From Chlorops oryzae (taxonomy: Eukaryota; Arthropoda; Insecta; Diptera; Chloropidae), in assembly GCA_020466095.1 (NCBI GenBank), contig CM035806.1, positions 5,017,122 through 5,081,121 of the forward strand: 64,000 bases of DNA, given 5' to 3'. Position numbers and translations under genes: made by a program. The notes beneath the pieces are model-generated. The model ran no database searches and was not told the DNA's origin. It saw only the letters and a program-made list of their open reading frames with translations. Shown one piece after another: positions 33,401 through 45,132 of the stretch (its first letter is position 1; the number at the start of each line of letters is the position of its first letter).

Positions 33401-35687
33401 CACACGTAAATCGTCGATCCACGTGTACCGGATTGTGCAAAGATGTAAGAGCTGCTGCGCTGCGCTGCTCTGCGCTTGAATGGATTTGTTTACCCAACTA
33501 ATGTAAATATTGTAGGAGTTTCGCAGTTTGTTTATTGGGTACTTTCGCTTAGTGATTGGTTTTTATTTCTCATTTTTCATTTTTCAGTTTATTGTATTTT
33601 TCTTTCTTTCTTTCGTTTTTTCTCCTCTTTTTACCTTTTTTGTTTTTGCTTTGCGAATGATGTACACTGGACCCAGATTTACAAGTGCGAAAGGCCTGTG
33701 TACTGTGTTTCTTGACTTTGAAATTTTCGTTTATTTACTCTAATTTGTTGTTTTGCTTGTGTAAGTCTTTGCAGAAAGTTTGTGGAAATTTCTATAAAGG
33801 CCACATGTGGGCTAATTTGAGTCAACTGTGCGTCAGAAAAAAAAAAATTCCCCCGTTTGCCAAAATCTAAGACACTTGAAGCCACATCAAGCCTGAATTC
33901 TATGATTGTTATTTTCGCAACATACTTTCGATGTTGCCAGTATTTCTGCGCCACTTTCACCCCAGGTATTTGCAAAAAAAAAAAAAAAAACCCCTTTTGG
34001 TCTGTTTTTCTATTATAAAAATCCCTTTTAAGTAGGTATTCGAAATGGTTTTTGGTTAAAAAATTATGTCGAAAAGTTCCCTCGAAATTGGGAAAATCCT
34101 TGATCATTTGACGCCATTGATTTGCGCAATCGAATTCGCGGGTGTAAATCGCAATTGACGCAGAAACGCTCCCAACGTCGCACAGTGAAATTTCAGCTTT
34201 GAAAGATACGAAGAAGATGCGGTTCAGCATACAACAACAATTGCATGTAACATAAATTCATACCGCATCTTGACAAAATGCTCAAAGTTGCAAGATGCGG
34301 CTACAGTGGAAACGACCTCTTAAGCAAATGATCTTCAAAGTTCCCTGCAGGAAGCCTGTCGCCATATGGCCCCATGTCTATATTGACGTCAATATAGACA
34401 AGAGAACTAGTTCCAACGTCAACAGTATTTACGGGCGGTGTCATTATAGAAACTGTACTGTCAAGAGGTATAGTTCATCTTTATTGACCATGTCAACAAC
34501 GTGTCTCATTATAAAGCGAAAGAGTACTACTTTGGTCTACATAATAGTACCGACGTCAATAGTTTGTCAATAGTTCGTCAATAGTTTTTCGGTCTACTGT
34601 TGACATTCAATGACAACTCAATGTTAAATGTCAATAACGCAAAGCGTTGCGACGGGTATAACTTGTCAGTAGTACTGTTGACGCAGTCAGTAGAGAAAGA
34701 GTATAGATTCACTATTGACATTTCCTGCAGGGTTACTACAGGGAATGAGCGCTTACATACACATGCACATACATATACACATGTGTGCCGAGAAAAAGCG
34801 CTACCCTATCGGAATGAAGCCAATCAGATAGAAAAAAAAAAAAATGTTCTACAATTACTTGAAAATCAATTAATTGAGATAACATTCGTGAACTTTAAGG
34901 CTGAAGGCTGAAGTTCGAATCCTGCCGCAGGCGGAAATAAGGTGTGGAAAAATTGGGACTTGAAAGAGGCAGGAAAATTTTAATCGTTAAGGGAAAAAAT
35001 GCGATTATCTCATGGAGGAGAAGAGAAGCTGCCATGGGAAAAAGTCAGAGTTTAAATTAATTGTCACTTCAAATCAATCGGTTGTTCAATTTATTTAAAA
35101 TTAGTTGAAATTCCTGAAGGGTAAGAACTTAAAATTTTTTCTTAAAATAGCAACCTAAGATTTTAGAAAAAAAAAAAACAAAAACAAAAATTCCATTATG
35201 ACATGACACGGTTGCTTTCGCTCCTTTAAGGATAACTAAGATGAACGCTTTTTTTTAAGGGGAAAGTACCAGCCGAATGGCGTTTTTATTCTAGCCAATT
35301 AACACGTTGAACTTTCGAGGGGACTCCCCAATTCGCGGTTATTGCTGCCGTTGAATAAATTGGATGGGTTTTTTTTTTAAACCTTCATTCTCTCAATCTT
35401 CATTATATTCAGTGATCCATTTTTTTTTTTCAAATTGTTTTAAAATTAATTTTATTTTTATTTTCGGGAGATATTCGGAGTCCTTTTTGTCAAATTATTA
35501 TTATTATTTTTTTTTTTTTTTTTTTTGTTAAAATCGTTTGTTTTTTTTTTTGTTTACCTGGTAATTGAGGACCTAGAAAGCCTGCGTCCAGAGTGGGTGC
35601 AACATTGCGCTTCTCGATGGTTTGAACATATTCGCAAATGTAATCGATCATATCTTTGCCATGTTTCCGAAACGATTCGACATCCAT
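30455..35687 (-). CDS. Tdc1: Tyrosine decarboxylase 1-like
   Basis: A PLP enzyme of the group II decarboxylases that makes tyramine from tyrosine, the precursor of octopamine. There are four exons: 35687-35558, 32888-32704, 31939-30856 and 30780-30455. All are GT/AG with matching phases, giving 574 aa. The start at 35687 gives MDVESFRKHGKDMIDYICEY, the usual family N-terminus. Exon 2 has HWNHPKFFAYFPAGNSFPSILGDM. Exon 3 has the GGGALQGSASE loop, the YCSKEAHSS motif, the cofactor aspartate in HVDGAYGG, the cofactor lysine at residue 313 (NPNK) and DYRHYSIALSRRFRALKLW. Lys313 is followed by Leu rather than the Trp of the Tdc2-like gene. The tail (exon 4) is charged and basic. Intron 1 (2.7 kb) holds several MITEs. 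Tdc1 rather than Tdc2 is inferred from NPNKLLL and FDASAMW. Confidence 0.88.
32280..32621. mobile_element. MITE in Tdc1 intron 2
   Basis: Ends are GGGGCTATTTCCACTACA / TGTAGTGGAAACAGCCCC. The interior is rich in ATTTAGCATTTT and AATGCTGAAAAATGC words. The left flank is TAA and the right ATA, so a PIF/Harbinger-type 3-bp target is possible but not shown. A partial copy ending CTACAGTGGAAACGACCTC lies at about 34210-34319. Confidence 0.7.
34343..34732. mobile_element. Inverted-repeat element in Tdc1 intron 1
   Basis: Inverted ends CCCTGCAGGAA / TTTCCTGCAGGG. The interior holds tandem CAATAGTTCGTCAATAGTT and many GTCAATA / TATTGAC words. No transposase; superfamily unknown. A tRNA-like B box (AGTTCGAATCCTGC) follows at about 34913. 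Confidence 0.6.
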
Positions 35688-36167
35688 TTTGAATGATTTA
35701 GAAATGTGTTTTAGAAAGCACAGAAATTTTATAAAAATTGAAGAAGAAAAAAACGACAGTATAAATTTTATACAACACTCCGAAATTTCGGAACTTTTCT
35801 TTTCTAAAATCTTTCGAAAAGCCAACTTTTTTAAAATTTTGCTCTGCTTTTTTTTTTTTGGAACTTTCTGTTATTTTGCTTTAATTATTTTACTTGAATT
35901 TTATTTTAATTCAATTGAATTTTATTGGAATTTTATTTTATTTTAATTCAATTGAATTTTATTATAATTTTATTTTATTTGAAGTTTTTTTTTTTCTAAA
36001 ATTCTTTTGTTTTTGCAATGTTCCACCCCACTTGCATGCCGTTGAGAGTACTTAAGGAGACTTCGTTGCAACCGCAAGCGCCACGTTGCCGACCGATTTT
36101 CTTAGACGAATGGCTTGACCAGTTGAAAAGCGCACTGCTTTATAATGAAATTCAATAGAGATTGAAA
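35688..36167. other. Upstream region of Tdc1
   Basis: AT-rich. It includes a small tandem repeat of TTTTATTTTAATTCAATTGAA (35900-35970). No exon seen. Confidence 0.35.
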
Positions 36168-36175
36168 ATTTCAGC

Positions 36176-36774
36176 CACGGTTGCCACTTAAAAAAAAAAA
36201 AAAATTGAAAAGCGCCAAGAAAATTCCAAAAAAAAGGGCCAATTTGATCAAAAAGGACATAAGATTTATCTTATATATAAAACACACAAATTTTGTGATT
36301 TGAATTAGATCCACTAAATCTTAACCCTCTGCAGCTGACGTCGTAGTCTGACATACCCCCCATAAAACAGAAAATCTTGCGCGCGTCCGATGTAACGATC
36401 CTTGCGCTTTCTGAACAAAAAAATGCCGTTTATCTTAAATTTTTGCTTTTTTCGCTTGAAAACTATTTGCTCTTTGAAGTAATAAGGCCAAGAACACGCC
36501 AGTCAGGCATTTCAAGTGGAAAATCTGTTTAGAGATGAGATATCTGTTGAGACCCCCCCGTCAGTTATCATGTCGACGTCAGCTGCAGAGGGTTAAAGCT
36601 GCACTTTTAGCTTTTAATTATAAGTGACTTCGATTATTTGAAGTGTTCCAGTGAATTGGTTATTGAGTAGTTTTACTCTTGACGTAAGAAAGCCAAAAAA
36701 AGAGCCAAATACAATAAAAAAAAAGAGCCATAGTGCCACTTTTTGGCGCCGAAACACCAACTGTGGCAACCGTG
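36176..36774. mobile_element. hAT-like element carrying a nested piggyBac-like MITE
   Basis: Ends CACGGTTGCCAC / GTGGCAACCGTG. Flanks are ATTTCAGC (36168-36175) and CTTTCAGC (36775-36782), seven of eight bases alike. The interior is interrupted by the TTAA-flanked element at 36325-36592. Confidence 0.75.
36325..36592. mobile_element. piggyBac-like MITE
   Basis: A perfect 19-bp terminal inverted repeat (CCCTCTGCAGCTGACGTCG) flanked by TTAA at 36321-36324 and 36593-36596. A CCC start and TTAA target are hallmarks of piggyBac elements. 268 bp, non-coding. The perfect ends suggest it moved fairly recently. Confidence 0.9.
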
Positions 36775-36782
36775 CTTTCAGC

Positions 36783-37585
36783 GCTCAGTGCTCTTCTGTA
36801 CCTATTGTATTGATCGGTGATCGGTTAACATGAACACACATTTCGTATCGTATCGGCTGGCCGGCTGGCTGGGTGGCTGTTTTTGCTTTCAAAGAGCAAG
36901 TCTTGTTGGTTTTTATCTTCTCATTTTTTTTGTTTGCAAACTGACTCGCTAATGTTTCCTCTCTTATCTAAACTTATTGGTTGAGAAATTTTCGGAACCC
37001 CTTGGGCGGAATAATTTATCAATTGAAATTCTAAACAATTGCAAAGAAAACAGAGTATGAATTAATTGACTTCGGATCTACAAACGGCTTACTTACGGTA
37101 CATTCATGCTCAGATAAAATCTCCGGGAAAATCCATTAACATTTCCATCTAGTACAGGAAATGCAAATTTTTTCAATTAAGTCGTTTTCAAACCATAGAG
37201 CGAGCCCACAGTACTTTCGTCCCGTTTGACGAATTATTTTTTTATTTTTATTTTTATTTTTTTTTTGGCTCGTCTAAAACTCCTAGTGCCCCAGATGAAG
37301 AGTTATATGCCTCTTAGAAGTAAGCAGCTGGGTTATCACAGCACACTCCAGCTAAACCGTATCCTCATCGAGGATATAGAATACATTTTTAGCTTGGTCG
37401 ACGCTAGCCAAGACACAATCCAGCTTTTTTAGAGCTCTGGGCACAAAAAAAATTTTTTTTTTACCACCTCTATGATGATACTAATGGGGTTTTCAAATAT
37501 CTAAATATGTGGAGTCTCGTGCATTTCTCCGACTTGCCACCCTCTGAATCGGGGCCTGATTCCAGTCTTCTAAGTTGCTCATTTT
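36783..37585. other. Spacer
   Basis: No gene seen. T-rich runs and GGCTGGCTGG repeats (36855-36880). Confidence 0.35.
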
Positions 37586-37830
37586 TATACCCGATACACT
37601 CGGTGTGCAATACCCAGAACCACTCGAGATAGACCGTACATAATATTTATAGATCAACAGGAAATTCGATTTGTCTATGTCCCTCTGTCTATGCGTCTGT
37701 CTGTCTGTCTGTCAATTTACAATTATACATACATCCGTCTTATCGAAGGATTTGAGATATCTTGAGGAAATTCGGTATGCTTGTTGACGGTGACACGTGG
37801 GCGTGGCAAAAGGGCGTTTTTCGATCATTT
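37586..37830 (+). mobile_element. DINE-1/INE-1-like fragment
   Basis: It begins TATACCCGATACACTC. It then has GAGATAGACCGTACATAATAT, GATTTGTCTATGTCC, a (TCTG)n run and GTGGGCGTGGC, in the order typical of fly INE-1/DINE-1 Helitron-related repeats. A second fragment starts at 59285. Assignment from memory of the family layout. Confidence 0.55.
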
Positions 37831-38267
37831 TCTCTTACACCTGAAACTCAAAAGGGACTTGAAGGAGTCATTAACATCCTCTACATCCTCTGTTATGCCC
37901 ATGAAAATCTCAAGAATACTTCAGTGAACTTCATGAGGACTGAAACTGAACTCGTTTACATTTGGAAAAGAGAAAAATCGTACGTAAAGAAAACACAAGC
38001 AGTGCTTAGTTTCCAACGGTAATTGGCTCTTCCCCCTTTTTTTCCCTCCATCTCTCTCTCTCTCACTCTCTCTCTGTGCTTTTCTCTTTGAGAGTTATAA
38101 CTCATGTTCATATTACCTATTATTATGAGACTTCATTCATGGCAAAGAACCACGAAACAAAAATTCCAATTAGATACGTTTACATATTCACTGCGGTTCA
38201 GAATCTGCACGCCAACAGCTTCAGCTTCAACAAATAAACTGTTCGTCACGGTTTTTTTGCTTAGGAC

Positions 38268-38734
38268 CAGCGTTGCCAGATGAGTTTTCTTACAAAGCGG
38301 GATTTTTTTTTTTTTTAATTTGACCAAAACATGCGGGAGATTGCATTAAAAATTGCGGGACAAATTTTAACTCATTTTCGCAAAAGCTCCTTTACCAAAT
38401 AAATACCTATATTCGTAATCACTTTTTCTTTTTATGGCTCTATTGCTCGCTTTCCGAGATTTTATGACTTCAATTTTATAATTTTTGTAGATTATTTGTA
38501 CTTTTCGGAGATTTCCTTTTTATCTTTTACATGCTTATGAAACCGAAAAATGTAAGATTTTATTATAATTTTTTATTTTTTTTAAAAGATTAAATTAGAA
38601 TTTAGCTAGCAATATTAATGAGCATAAAGGGGAAGAAATCATTTTGTAAATATATGAAAAATGCCGGTTTTTATATGTCACGGCGGGACATTTTAATTTA
38701 AGGCCAACAAAATGCGGGATGTCTGGCAACGCTG
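38268..38734. mobile_element. hAT-like MITE
   Basis: Ends CAGCGTTGCCAGA / TCTGGCAACGCTG; GCGGGA words just inside both ends. No matching 8-bp flank. Confidence 0.65.
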
Positions 38735-39071
38735 CTCATTCCCAAGCTAACTAATATACGCTCCTCTATTTAATAATTGCTATCGTTCCTAACAGAATGG
38801 TTTATTTTCGAAAACTTTTCCTCATGTTTTTTTTTTTTTACGATTTTCACAAAAACAATTAAGGTATTCTAACTTTTTTCTCAAAAGATCGTCAATTATT
38901 CTTTTCTCAATGAAATTATAAGTATAAGTAATTCTGGTAGGGACGGCAGCGAAAGTCCTACTGAACATTATTCCATTCAATTTTTAAAATTCAGATAACA
39001 TAAATAGCCGCTACCACGTCCCCCAGTGACTTTGTTTTGTGTCTACTTTTTTTTTTTTTTTAAACATTATA

Positions 39072-39986
39072 CAGTAATGGGGATAACGTCAACCACCTAT
39101 TCCGTCAATACCCCAAAACTTCAACACTTTTTTTATTTACATTGACTATTCTAAAACGTCAACAAAACCTAAAAGCTCCAAAAGTTCAACTCTGCTTAAT
39201 AGCAAATTTCAGCTGGAATTACGTAGACAGGGTGTCCGTTGACATATGGGGTACCAAATTAAAGGTAATCGATCCAGCATTTTGAATAAAATAAAAAATG
39301 TGGTGTTAATTGGGACACTTTTCATACCAAATGGCTTCCAAAGTAAAAAAAAAAATTGAAAGTTTTTTTTTCAGAATTTTTCACTTTGACCGATTATTTT
39401 TCCCTCAATGGGTCAAATTTTTACCATTAATTTAATTTGCCTATAAGCACATACAATTGGATTTTAACTGCATTAAAATTGGTTTTCTACAATTAACCAT
39501 TGGTGTGGGAATGAATTGTTTTTCTGGACTTAGTGTCAAAAAACTTTAAAGCCACATAATCTCAGGGGTGCAACCTCACATACGATTTTTTGTTCATCTC
39601 GAGACCCACAACCACCCCTTTAAGGAATTTAATTCCAACGGAATCTCCCTGTAGAATACGAATTTCTCAGAAATTCCGGGAATCTCCCTTTTGTGGTACA
39701 ATGTAGTTTTTGCTCTCTTTGGTCAGTTGTGTGTTCGAACTTGTTGATGTTGCTATAAAATGATCTCTAAAAAACCAAAAGTAGCATGATCTCTATAAAA
39801 TATTTTTTCAATTTTTCACAAATATCATAAAAATTGTTTGAATCAGATTATTGGTTGGTTTAAGTATGAATACTAAAATAACGTTTAAAAGTATTATTCC
39901 AACTTTATTTTGGTCTAAAATGAGGACAATCATAAACTTCAACAATCTCGCGATTTTAATTAGTTGACGTTATCCCGAGTGTACTG
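39072..39986. mobile_element. TA-flanked pogo-like element
   Basis: Ends CAGTAATGGGGATAACGTCAA / TTGACGTTATCCCGAGTGTACTG, with TA at 39070-39071 and 39987-39988. CAGT ends with TA targets fit pogo/Tigger-type elements. The 915-bp interior has no long open frame. Confidence 0.7.
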
Positions 39987-40606
39987 TATATTATTTATTG
40001 GATCACTCCTTTTGGATAGGAGTCTATCAATAATTTTTTAAATCTTACATCTATCTTAACACAATTACATATCACAGAGCATATTCCGACTTATAGAAAC
40101 GTTTATGAATGTAATTTTTATTTTTTTACTTTTTTTTTTTTGTGTCTACTTCAATTTAAAAAAAAATATAAAGAAAATTAAATCGATTGAACTTTATTGC
40201 CCTATAAAAAAATTCCCAAAAAGGACACAAAATATAAGCGTTCACACGAGAATAACCCCTAAAGATATGGGCACAGCATCGGATAAAGGGTTAATGCAAT
40301 TATGCCTTCGAGTAATTGAACTCAAACATTCAGAATAGTAAGAAAACTCGCGACGAGATTTTCTAATGATCTCGCTGAAAATGACACCAAACCACTACCT
40401 CTATTTGAGTGCGATCTCCCAATGAATGCCTAAGACAATAAAACAATAAAACAATAAAACAAAAACCTAACGACATCGAATAATCACAGCAAATTGTTAG
40501 ACGGGCGTGTAAGCGTTACAGCAATAATATGTTAAATGAATTGATAAACAAAACGAAATGATCAAGCTGTCACAAGTGCAACGCATGTGAAGCTCTAATG
40601 CCTTAA

Positions 40607-41087
40607 CCCATTAACGGCTGTGCCATGAAATCGAAATATGGTTTCAGGTAAAGTAATTTTGTTTACTTCACCTTTTTTATTTTATCCTTGTTGACCTCTT
40701 TTTGGATTCGCGAGTGATCTAGCAATGTGATCTTAGCAACTTTTCGACAGACATTTCGATTCTTGATCATGTCATTGCTGAGATCCATCCATTTGCTAAC
40801 ATTTTTCATCACACCGATCCACGTACTACTTTTCAGTCTGCCTGACCTCCGGCCATGGATATTATGGATATTGAGGAGCTCTACTATCGCGCATCTGACA
40901 AATTTTGAGCGCTTCAGTGATGGGCTTATGAATGAATAGACTGCCCTCGGGTATTTATGTTTGCTCTTAGTGTGATCAAGTTTGGTTACACCTGCCGTTG
41001 TCCTGTTTAGCATTTTCATAATTGTTGTTTTAATTGATTTTTGTTCGATATGAGGAAATAAAAAAGAGAAATTTGAACGCTCATGGG
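40607..41087. mobile_element. TTAA-flanked element with an open frame
   Basis: TTAA at 40603-40606 and 41088-41091 borders ends CCCATTAACG and (inverse) CCCATGAGCG, similar at most of their first ten bases. piggyBac-like by target site and CCC start. Almost all of it is occupied by the minus-strand open frame 40663-41019. Confidence 0.5.
40663..41019 (-). CDS. Hypothetical basic protein inside a TTAA element
   Basis: 118 codons from MKMLNRTTAGVTKLDH to a C-terminus ending IKKVK. It is strongly basic, with no signal peptide or membrane segment. It contains helical, charged stretches (KWMDLSNDMIKNRNVCRKVAK). I recognise no domain, and it is not visibly part of a piggyBac transposase. It may be a captured gene fragment or chance, but its composition is better than that of the AT-rich frames around it. 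Confidence 0.3.
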   Translation of the reverse strand: MKMLNRTTAGVTKLDHTKSKHKYPRAVYSFISPSLKRSKFVRCAIVELLNIHNIHGRRSGRLKSSTWIGVMKNVSKWMDLSNDMIKNRNVCRKVAKITLLDHSRIQKEVNKDKIKKVK

Positions 41088-41091
41088 TTAA

Positions 41092-41886
41092 GGGGACAAT
41101 TATAATTCCCTTATAAAATATGCATTTTGAAAAAATACCTCACACACTTTTTTGTCTGTTTGTTTGTCGCTCTTCCAAATCTTATAGTTTTCTACAAAGA
41201 TTTCTTGCAATTTACACAAATTCGAAACAATCTTGCGCAAGTATCGCGTAACTGACGTCGGCATTTTAATATCGCTGATCTTATGACAGGCCAAATATAG
41301 GATTGAAAATTCGGGCTGGATGGACGGAAATTTCAATCGAATTTCATACGTCACTCTGACGACAAACGGTGACAGGTGTACTTACCCAATAAATTTCTAA
41401 ATCATACCGGACACACCTAAACGATTTAAAAATCTCGAGCTCTACGTCACGATTCGAAAACGTTTTTAATTTGGCTTTTGACACCTACATTCAGCAGGGC
41501 ATGTTAGTTTTGTGAGGATCTTTGCAACAGCAATCAATATATTATCGATCACAATCGACGGCTGGGTCAAAAATTTAGACACATAGGTCCATCTATGGTC
41601 GAATCGCTTCCAAACCTCTCACCAATGGTTTTTGGTACACTGTCGAAGGACTAGAAGAGACCGATCAAAATGTGCGTAGACCTCCCACAGCATTGCCCGA
41701 ACACATGCGCGCCCACATCTACTGCCCAGTAGTCAGTAGGTCGCCCCCGATATTTGTGACATGCCAAAGTGCCAGTCCTTGATGACTAGCCATTTCACCA
41801 ACCACATGAACCTGAAAGAGTAGATAGGCCTCAGCTCACATTTCCCTATTCGCTGCGTATGATTGTTTTTGCTGTTGTCTGCTTTT
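41092..41886. other. Spacer
   Basis: An 84-codon minus-strand open frame (41100-41354) abuts the TTAA element on the same strand. No homology recognised. Confidence 0.3.
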
Positions 41887-42448
41887 ACGTCGCATTCTGA
41901 TCATTTGCCCATCAAGCGTTCGATAGCGCAGTGGTTCAAACTATGACTCGATAGCCGGGATGTTCGGGGTTCAATCCCTGCGGGCGGCGAGAATTTTTCC
42001 TAAATTTTTTACTTTTTTTATAAATTAGAGTTTTTTTTTTTTGTTCATAGTTCAGTTATTTTGGAAGACAAACATTTTCCCTACATTTTTAAGGTTTTAT
42101 TATTATTTTTTTTTTAATGGTTCATTTTCAAGTAAACAATTTTTGGAGTGAAAAAATTCGTTAAATACGTTTCCCAAAATCTGAGCAACGCTAAACTCAA
42201 CTGAGCATTTTGACCAAGAAATTAAATTCGTTGTTTAGCGTAATGGTTAAGGCGTTCGCCCAGCGATCTGGAGGTCAGCGGTTCGAGGCTCGGTGGAGGC
42301 GAGAATATTTTAAGAGAAGTAAGATAAAAAAGATTTAAAATAAAAAATAGATAAACAAAAAAATATAATAATTAATAATAATATAAATAAATTTAGAAAA
42401 AGTCAAAACAAAAAATTAAATTTTATTTTTTTCTCAGTCGCTGGTGCT
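41887..42448 (+). mobile_element. Composite SINE-like unit with two tRNA-like modules, copy 1
   Basis: Module 1 (41919-41988) has an A-box-like TAGCGCAGTGG and a B-box-like GGTTCAATCCC. Module 2 (42231-42302) has TAGCGTAATGG and GGTTCGAGGCTC. The modules start 312 bp apart and the unit ends in an AT-rich tail and CAGTCGC. The same two modules in the same order and spacing occur at 55776-56354. Both look like RNA polymerase III promoters derived from tRNAs; neither is a complete tRNA gene. Confidence 0.75.
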
Positions 42449-42963
42449 AGGCCATTTTCCTGCCCCCTTTTCGCTAGCGAAATGACTGGTTAAAGGTGGC
42501 GCATAAAAGGACGACCTGTCCGCGGCAATGAGATCGTAATGTTAAATTCGCCAGCGTCTTGGATAGGAAAGGGACCGATCCCCGACACCCAGTGACTAGT
42601 GAAATCGCTAGTGTTGTGGTGGCTCGGCTGACTACTGGGTGGCTTATCGTAGGTTGCTACTAGGGATCCCAAAATCCCGGGATTAGTCCCGGTGGTTTTC
42701 TTGGCTATTCAACTAAAGTTTGATTAACACATCCGTATATTCCATATATTTTAACTTCGACTAAACGATTTAACAGATTTAAAAGCGATTTTGCCGATAT
42801 TTTCTTCGAATTTAACGATTTATCTACTATTTTTTTTAAATCACGGGTATCCGATTGGGATAGCCTAGTTGCTAACGGAAAGTTGCGTAGAAGCTTTAAA
42901 TTCGTACACAATACACTATGTGGTTGACGACCATGCTAATCTCGTCGAGTAGATAAGGGTATC

Positions 42964-43100
42964 CATATAGAACTATAGCTGCAACTTCGGCCATGTTTTG
43001 GTGAAAAAGTTCAACTGTGGTGAACCACGCCATAGCTCACACTATAGTTTGGGTTTACCACCGTAATAGCTTTTGGCCGTAGTTGCAGCTATAGTTCTAT
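42964..43100. mobile_element. hAT-type MITE, solo copy
   Basis: Same family as 816-1458, but without the inserted pair: ends CATATAGAACTATAGCTGCA / TGCAGCTATAGTTCTATA. The target duplication is not clear (GGGTAT before; ATGGGTAT 13 bp after). Confidence 0.75.
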
Positions 43101-43112
43101 AAGATTTATATG

Positions 43113-44433
43113 ATGGGTATATTAAAGTCGGCATCGACTGGCTCTACACTTCTCACTTGGTTTTTAATTTACTTTTCGTGCTTGTACAGTTACAGGTAAT
43201 TATGCACGGAAGTGGGTATTTCTATGATATTTTTTTTTTTTTTTTTTTTTTCAAATAAAGATTTTTTTTTTTAAGTTTGCAAAACTGAAGTCGCGTTTGA
43301 GGAATTCTAAAAAATTTCGCTTACATATTTTTTCAATAAAATAAAAAACAAAAAGAAAGCCTGTAAATTTTCTACAAAAAGATCAACAATCATTTTTAAT
43401 CTAGATCAACGTTGCTTGTTTGCCTATTTCACGTGTGATCGAAGGCATTGTTAATTTTTATTTTCGTCGGAATTCCGTTGCGAAGGTAATTTAATAATGT
43501 TTGCGAAGGCTTTCTTCGACGATGACGTTTCGATGCTTAAATCAGAGTGTCAAAAATCATCGGCGGGACTTCGACAATTGCAAAGAAATGCCAAAGAATA
43601 ACAAAGAAAATCGTTTGCTTTCAAATTGAAAAAAAAAAAATCACCTTGTCATTGAATAATGTTGGAGAGATATTCCCAATAGAAATATCAGTTTGGTAAA
43701 TCATGTAAAAAGATCGGCGGACCGATCCATTTGTAAAGAAATGGCGCTGTGAAAAATTCTAATGAATAACGATTTCGACTTTTTACAAAATGAATGCCTT
43801 GTCAACTTGGAAACCTACAATTAATATCCCAAAAAAATCAGTTGGAACTCATGAAAAAGGAGCCACCATCCCTTTGTTAAGGGGGTGTGAAATTTCTATG
43901 TCTCAGATTTCGATTTTTCCCAAGAATTTTATAACTTTGAAATTCCCACAATTATTCGAGAGTCCAACACTACAATAAAATGGGATCTATAGGCTGTTGG
44001 TACTTACCTCGGATGATGTAACCGACAGAACAAAATGGAGAAACTGCTCGCGTTTTGCGGACCCCGGGATAGACCGGGATAGTTAAACACGCAAGAAGAA
44101 GAAGAAGATTAGAGAGTCCAACACTGATGGCAGTGAAGGTAATTCCTGGCCTTCAGCGAAGCCCTAGGGGAGAAAAGTCTTCGAGGGAATATTTATGAGA
44201 CCATGTTTTAGTTTGAGAAGACCTAAAAATCGAGTTTAAGGAAATTTCTATTTCTTTTTTTTTTTAGACATTAAAAAGAAAAGTAGCAACAGTGCTATCC
44301 AATGAGTGAATTAAAACAATTAAGAAAGCTAAAGTCGGTCAAGCCCGATTTTGATTTACCCAGCCTCAGGACAATTTTGGATCGTTCTCGGGGTCCAACA
44401 TACCTGTGTGCCACATTTCGAATTGAAGGAGAT
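43113..44433. other. AT-rich spacer
   Basis: A T22-type run (about 43231-43252) and a small AAGAAG repeat (44093-44110). No gene seen. Confidence 0.35.
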
Positions 44434-44441
44434 CCGACTAC

Positions 44442-44831
44442 TAGAGCTGTAAAAGTGCAAAAGTTTACACTACTCGAGTGTATTCGTTATTTTTCGTCAA
44501 GTACTCGTTACTAAGTACTCCTTATATTTTTCTAAATATTGTTCATTCATTCATTAAATAACTCAAGGTTGATAAAGAAATCAAAACTCCCTAATGCTCT
44601 TTGAATCTTCACCCAGCACTTAGTAATCAAATATCATCTCAATTCACTCTACTACCATACTGTTTTGTGCACCCATTACATTAGTACTTTATTGCTCTGA
44701 AACCATCAGCTGGCATGTGTGCAAAAAAAGTACTAGTAACGAGGTACTTTTATCAGTAACAAGACGTTATTGATAACTTACTACACTAATCGTTACTTTT
44801 TAACGAATAGTAACGATACTTTACATCTCTA
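44442..44831. mobile_element. hAT-type MITE, copy 1
   Basis: Ends TAGAGCTGTAAAA / TTTACATCTCTA, with a perfect 8-bp duplication CCGACTAC (44434-44441 and 44832-44839). Interior words such as GTAACGAGTACTTAG recur. It is the same family as 59455-59887, in opposite orientation. Confidence 0.88.
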
Positions 44832-44967
44832 CCGACTACAGACGGACGGACAGAAGAACATGTTCAAATCCATTCTACAATATATGTATGGTCAAAACCG
44901 CGAAAATGTCAACCGTGGCAAGAAATTTCCTTCTTCTAAATATTGCCATTTTTAAAATTTTTCTTAA

Positions 44968-45128
44968 CCCTCTAATTCCTGGCTCCGTCTCTAGACGGAC
45001 TGGTTTCGAACAAATTACCAAAAAAAAAAAAAAAAAATTCCTAATATTTCAGAGTCATGTTTTTCTACCCGAATTTAGTCTTATCTGAACTTTTCAGTGA
45101 AAAAAAAAAAAAATTTGGCATTAGAGGG
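44968..45128. mobile_element. piggyBac-like MITE
   Basis: TTAA at 44964-44967 and 45129-45132; ends CCCTCTAATTCC / GGCATTAGAGGG. 161 bp. The left end is almost the same as that at 56928 (CCCTCTAATGCCA). Confidence 0.75.
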
Positions 45129-45132
45129 TTAA

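Noticed and set aside
33679..34230. 183-codon minus-strand open frame in Tdc1 intron 1
   Set aside because: It crosses poly(A/T) runs and a MITE fragment, with no domain recognised; on the same strand as Tdc1 but without splice sites that would join it.
41919..41988. True tRNA gene
   Set aside because: A and B boxes are present, but I could not fit a clean acceptor stem and anticodon arm; it is repeated in a composite unit, so a tRNA-derived SINE head fits better.
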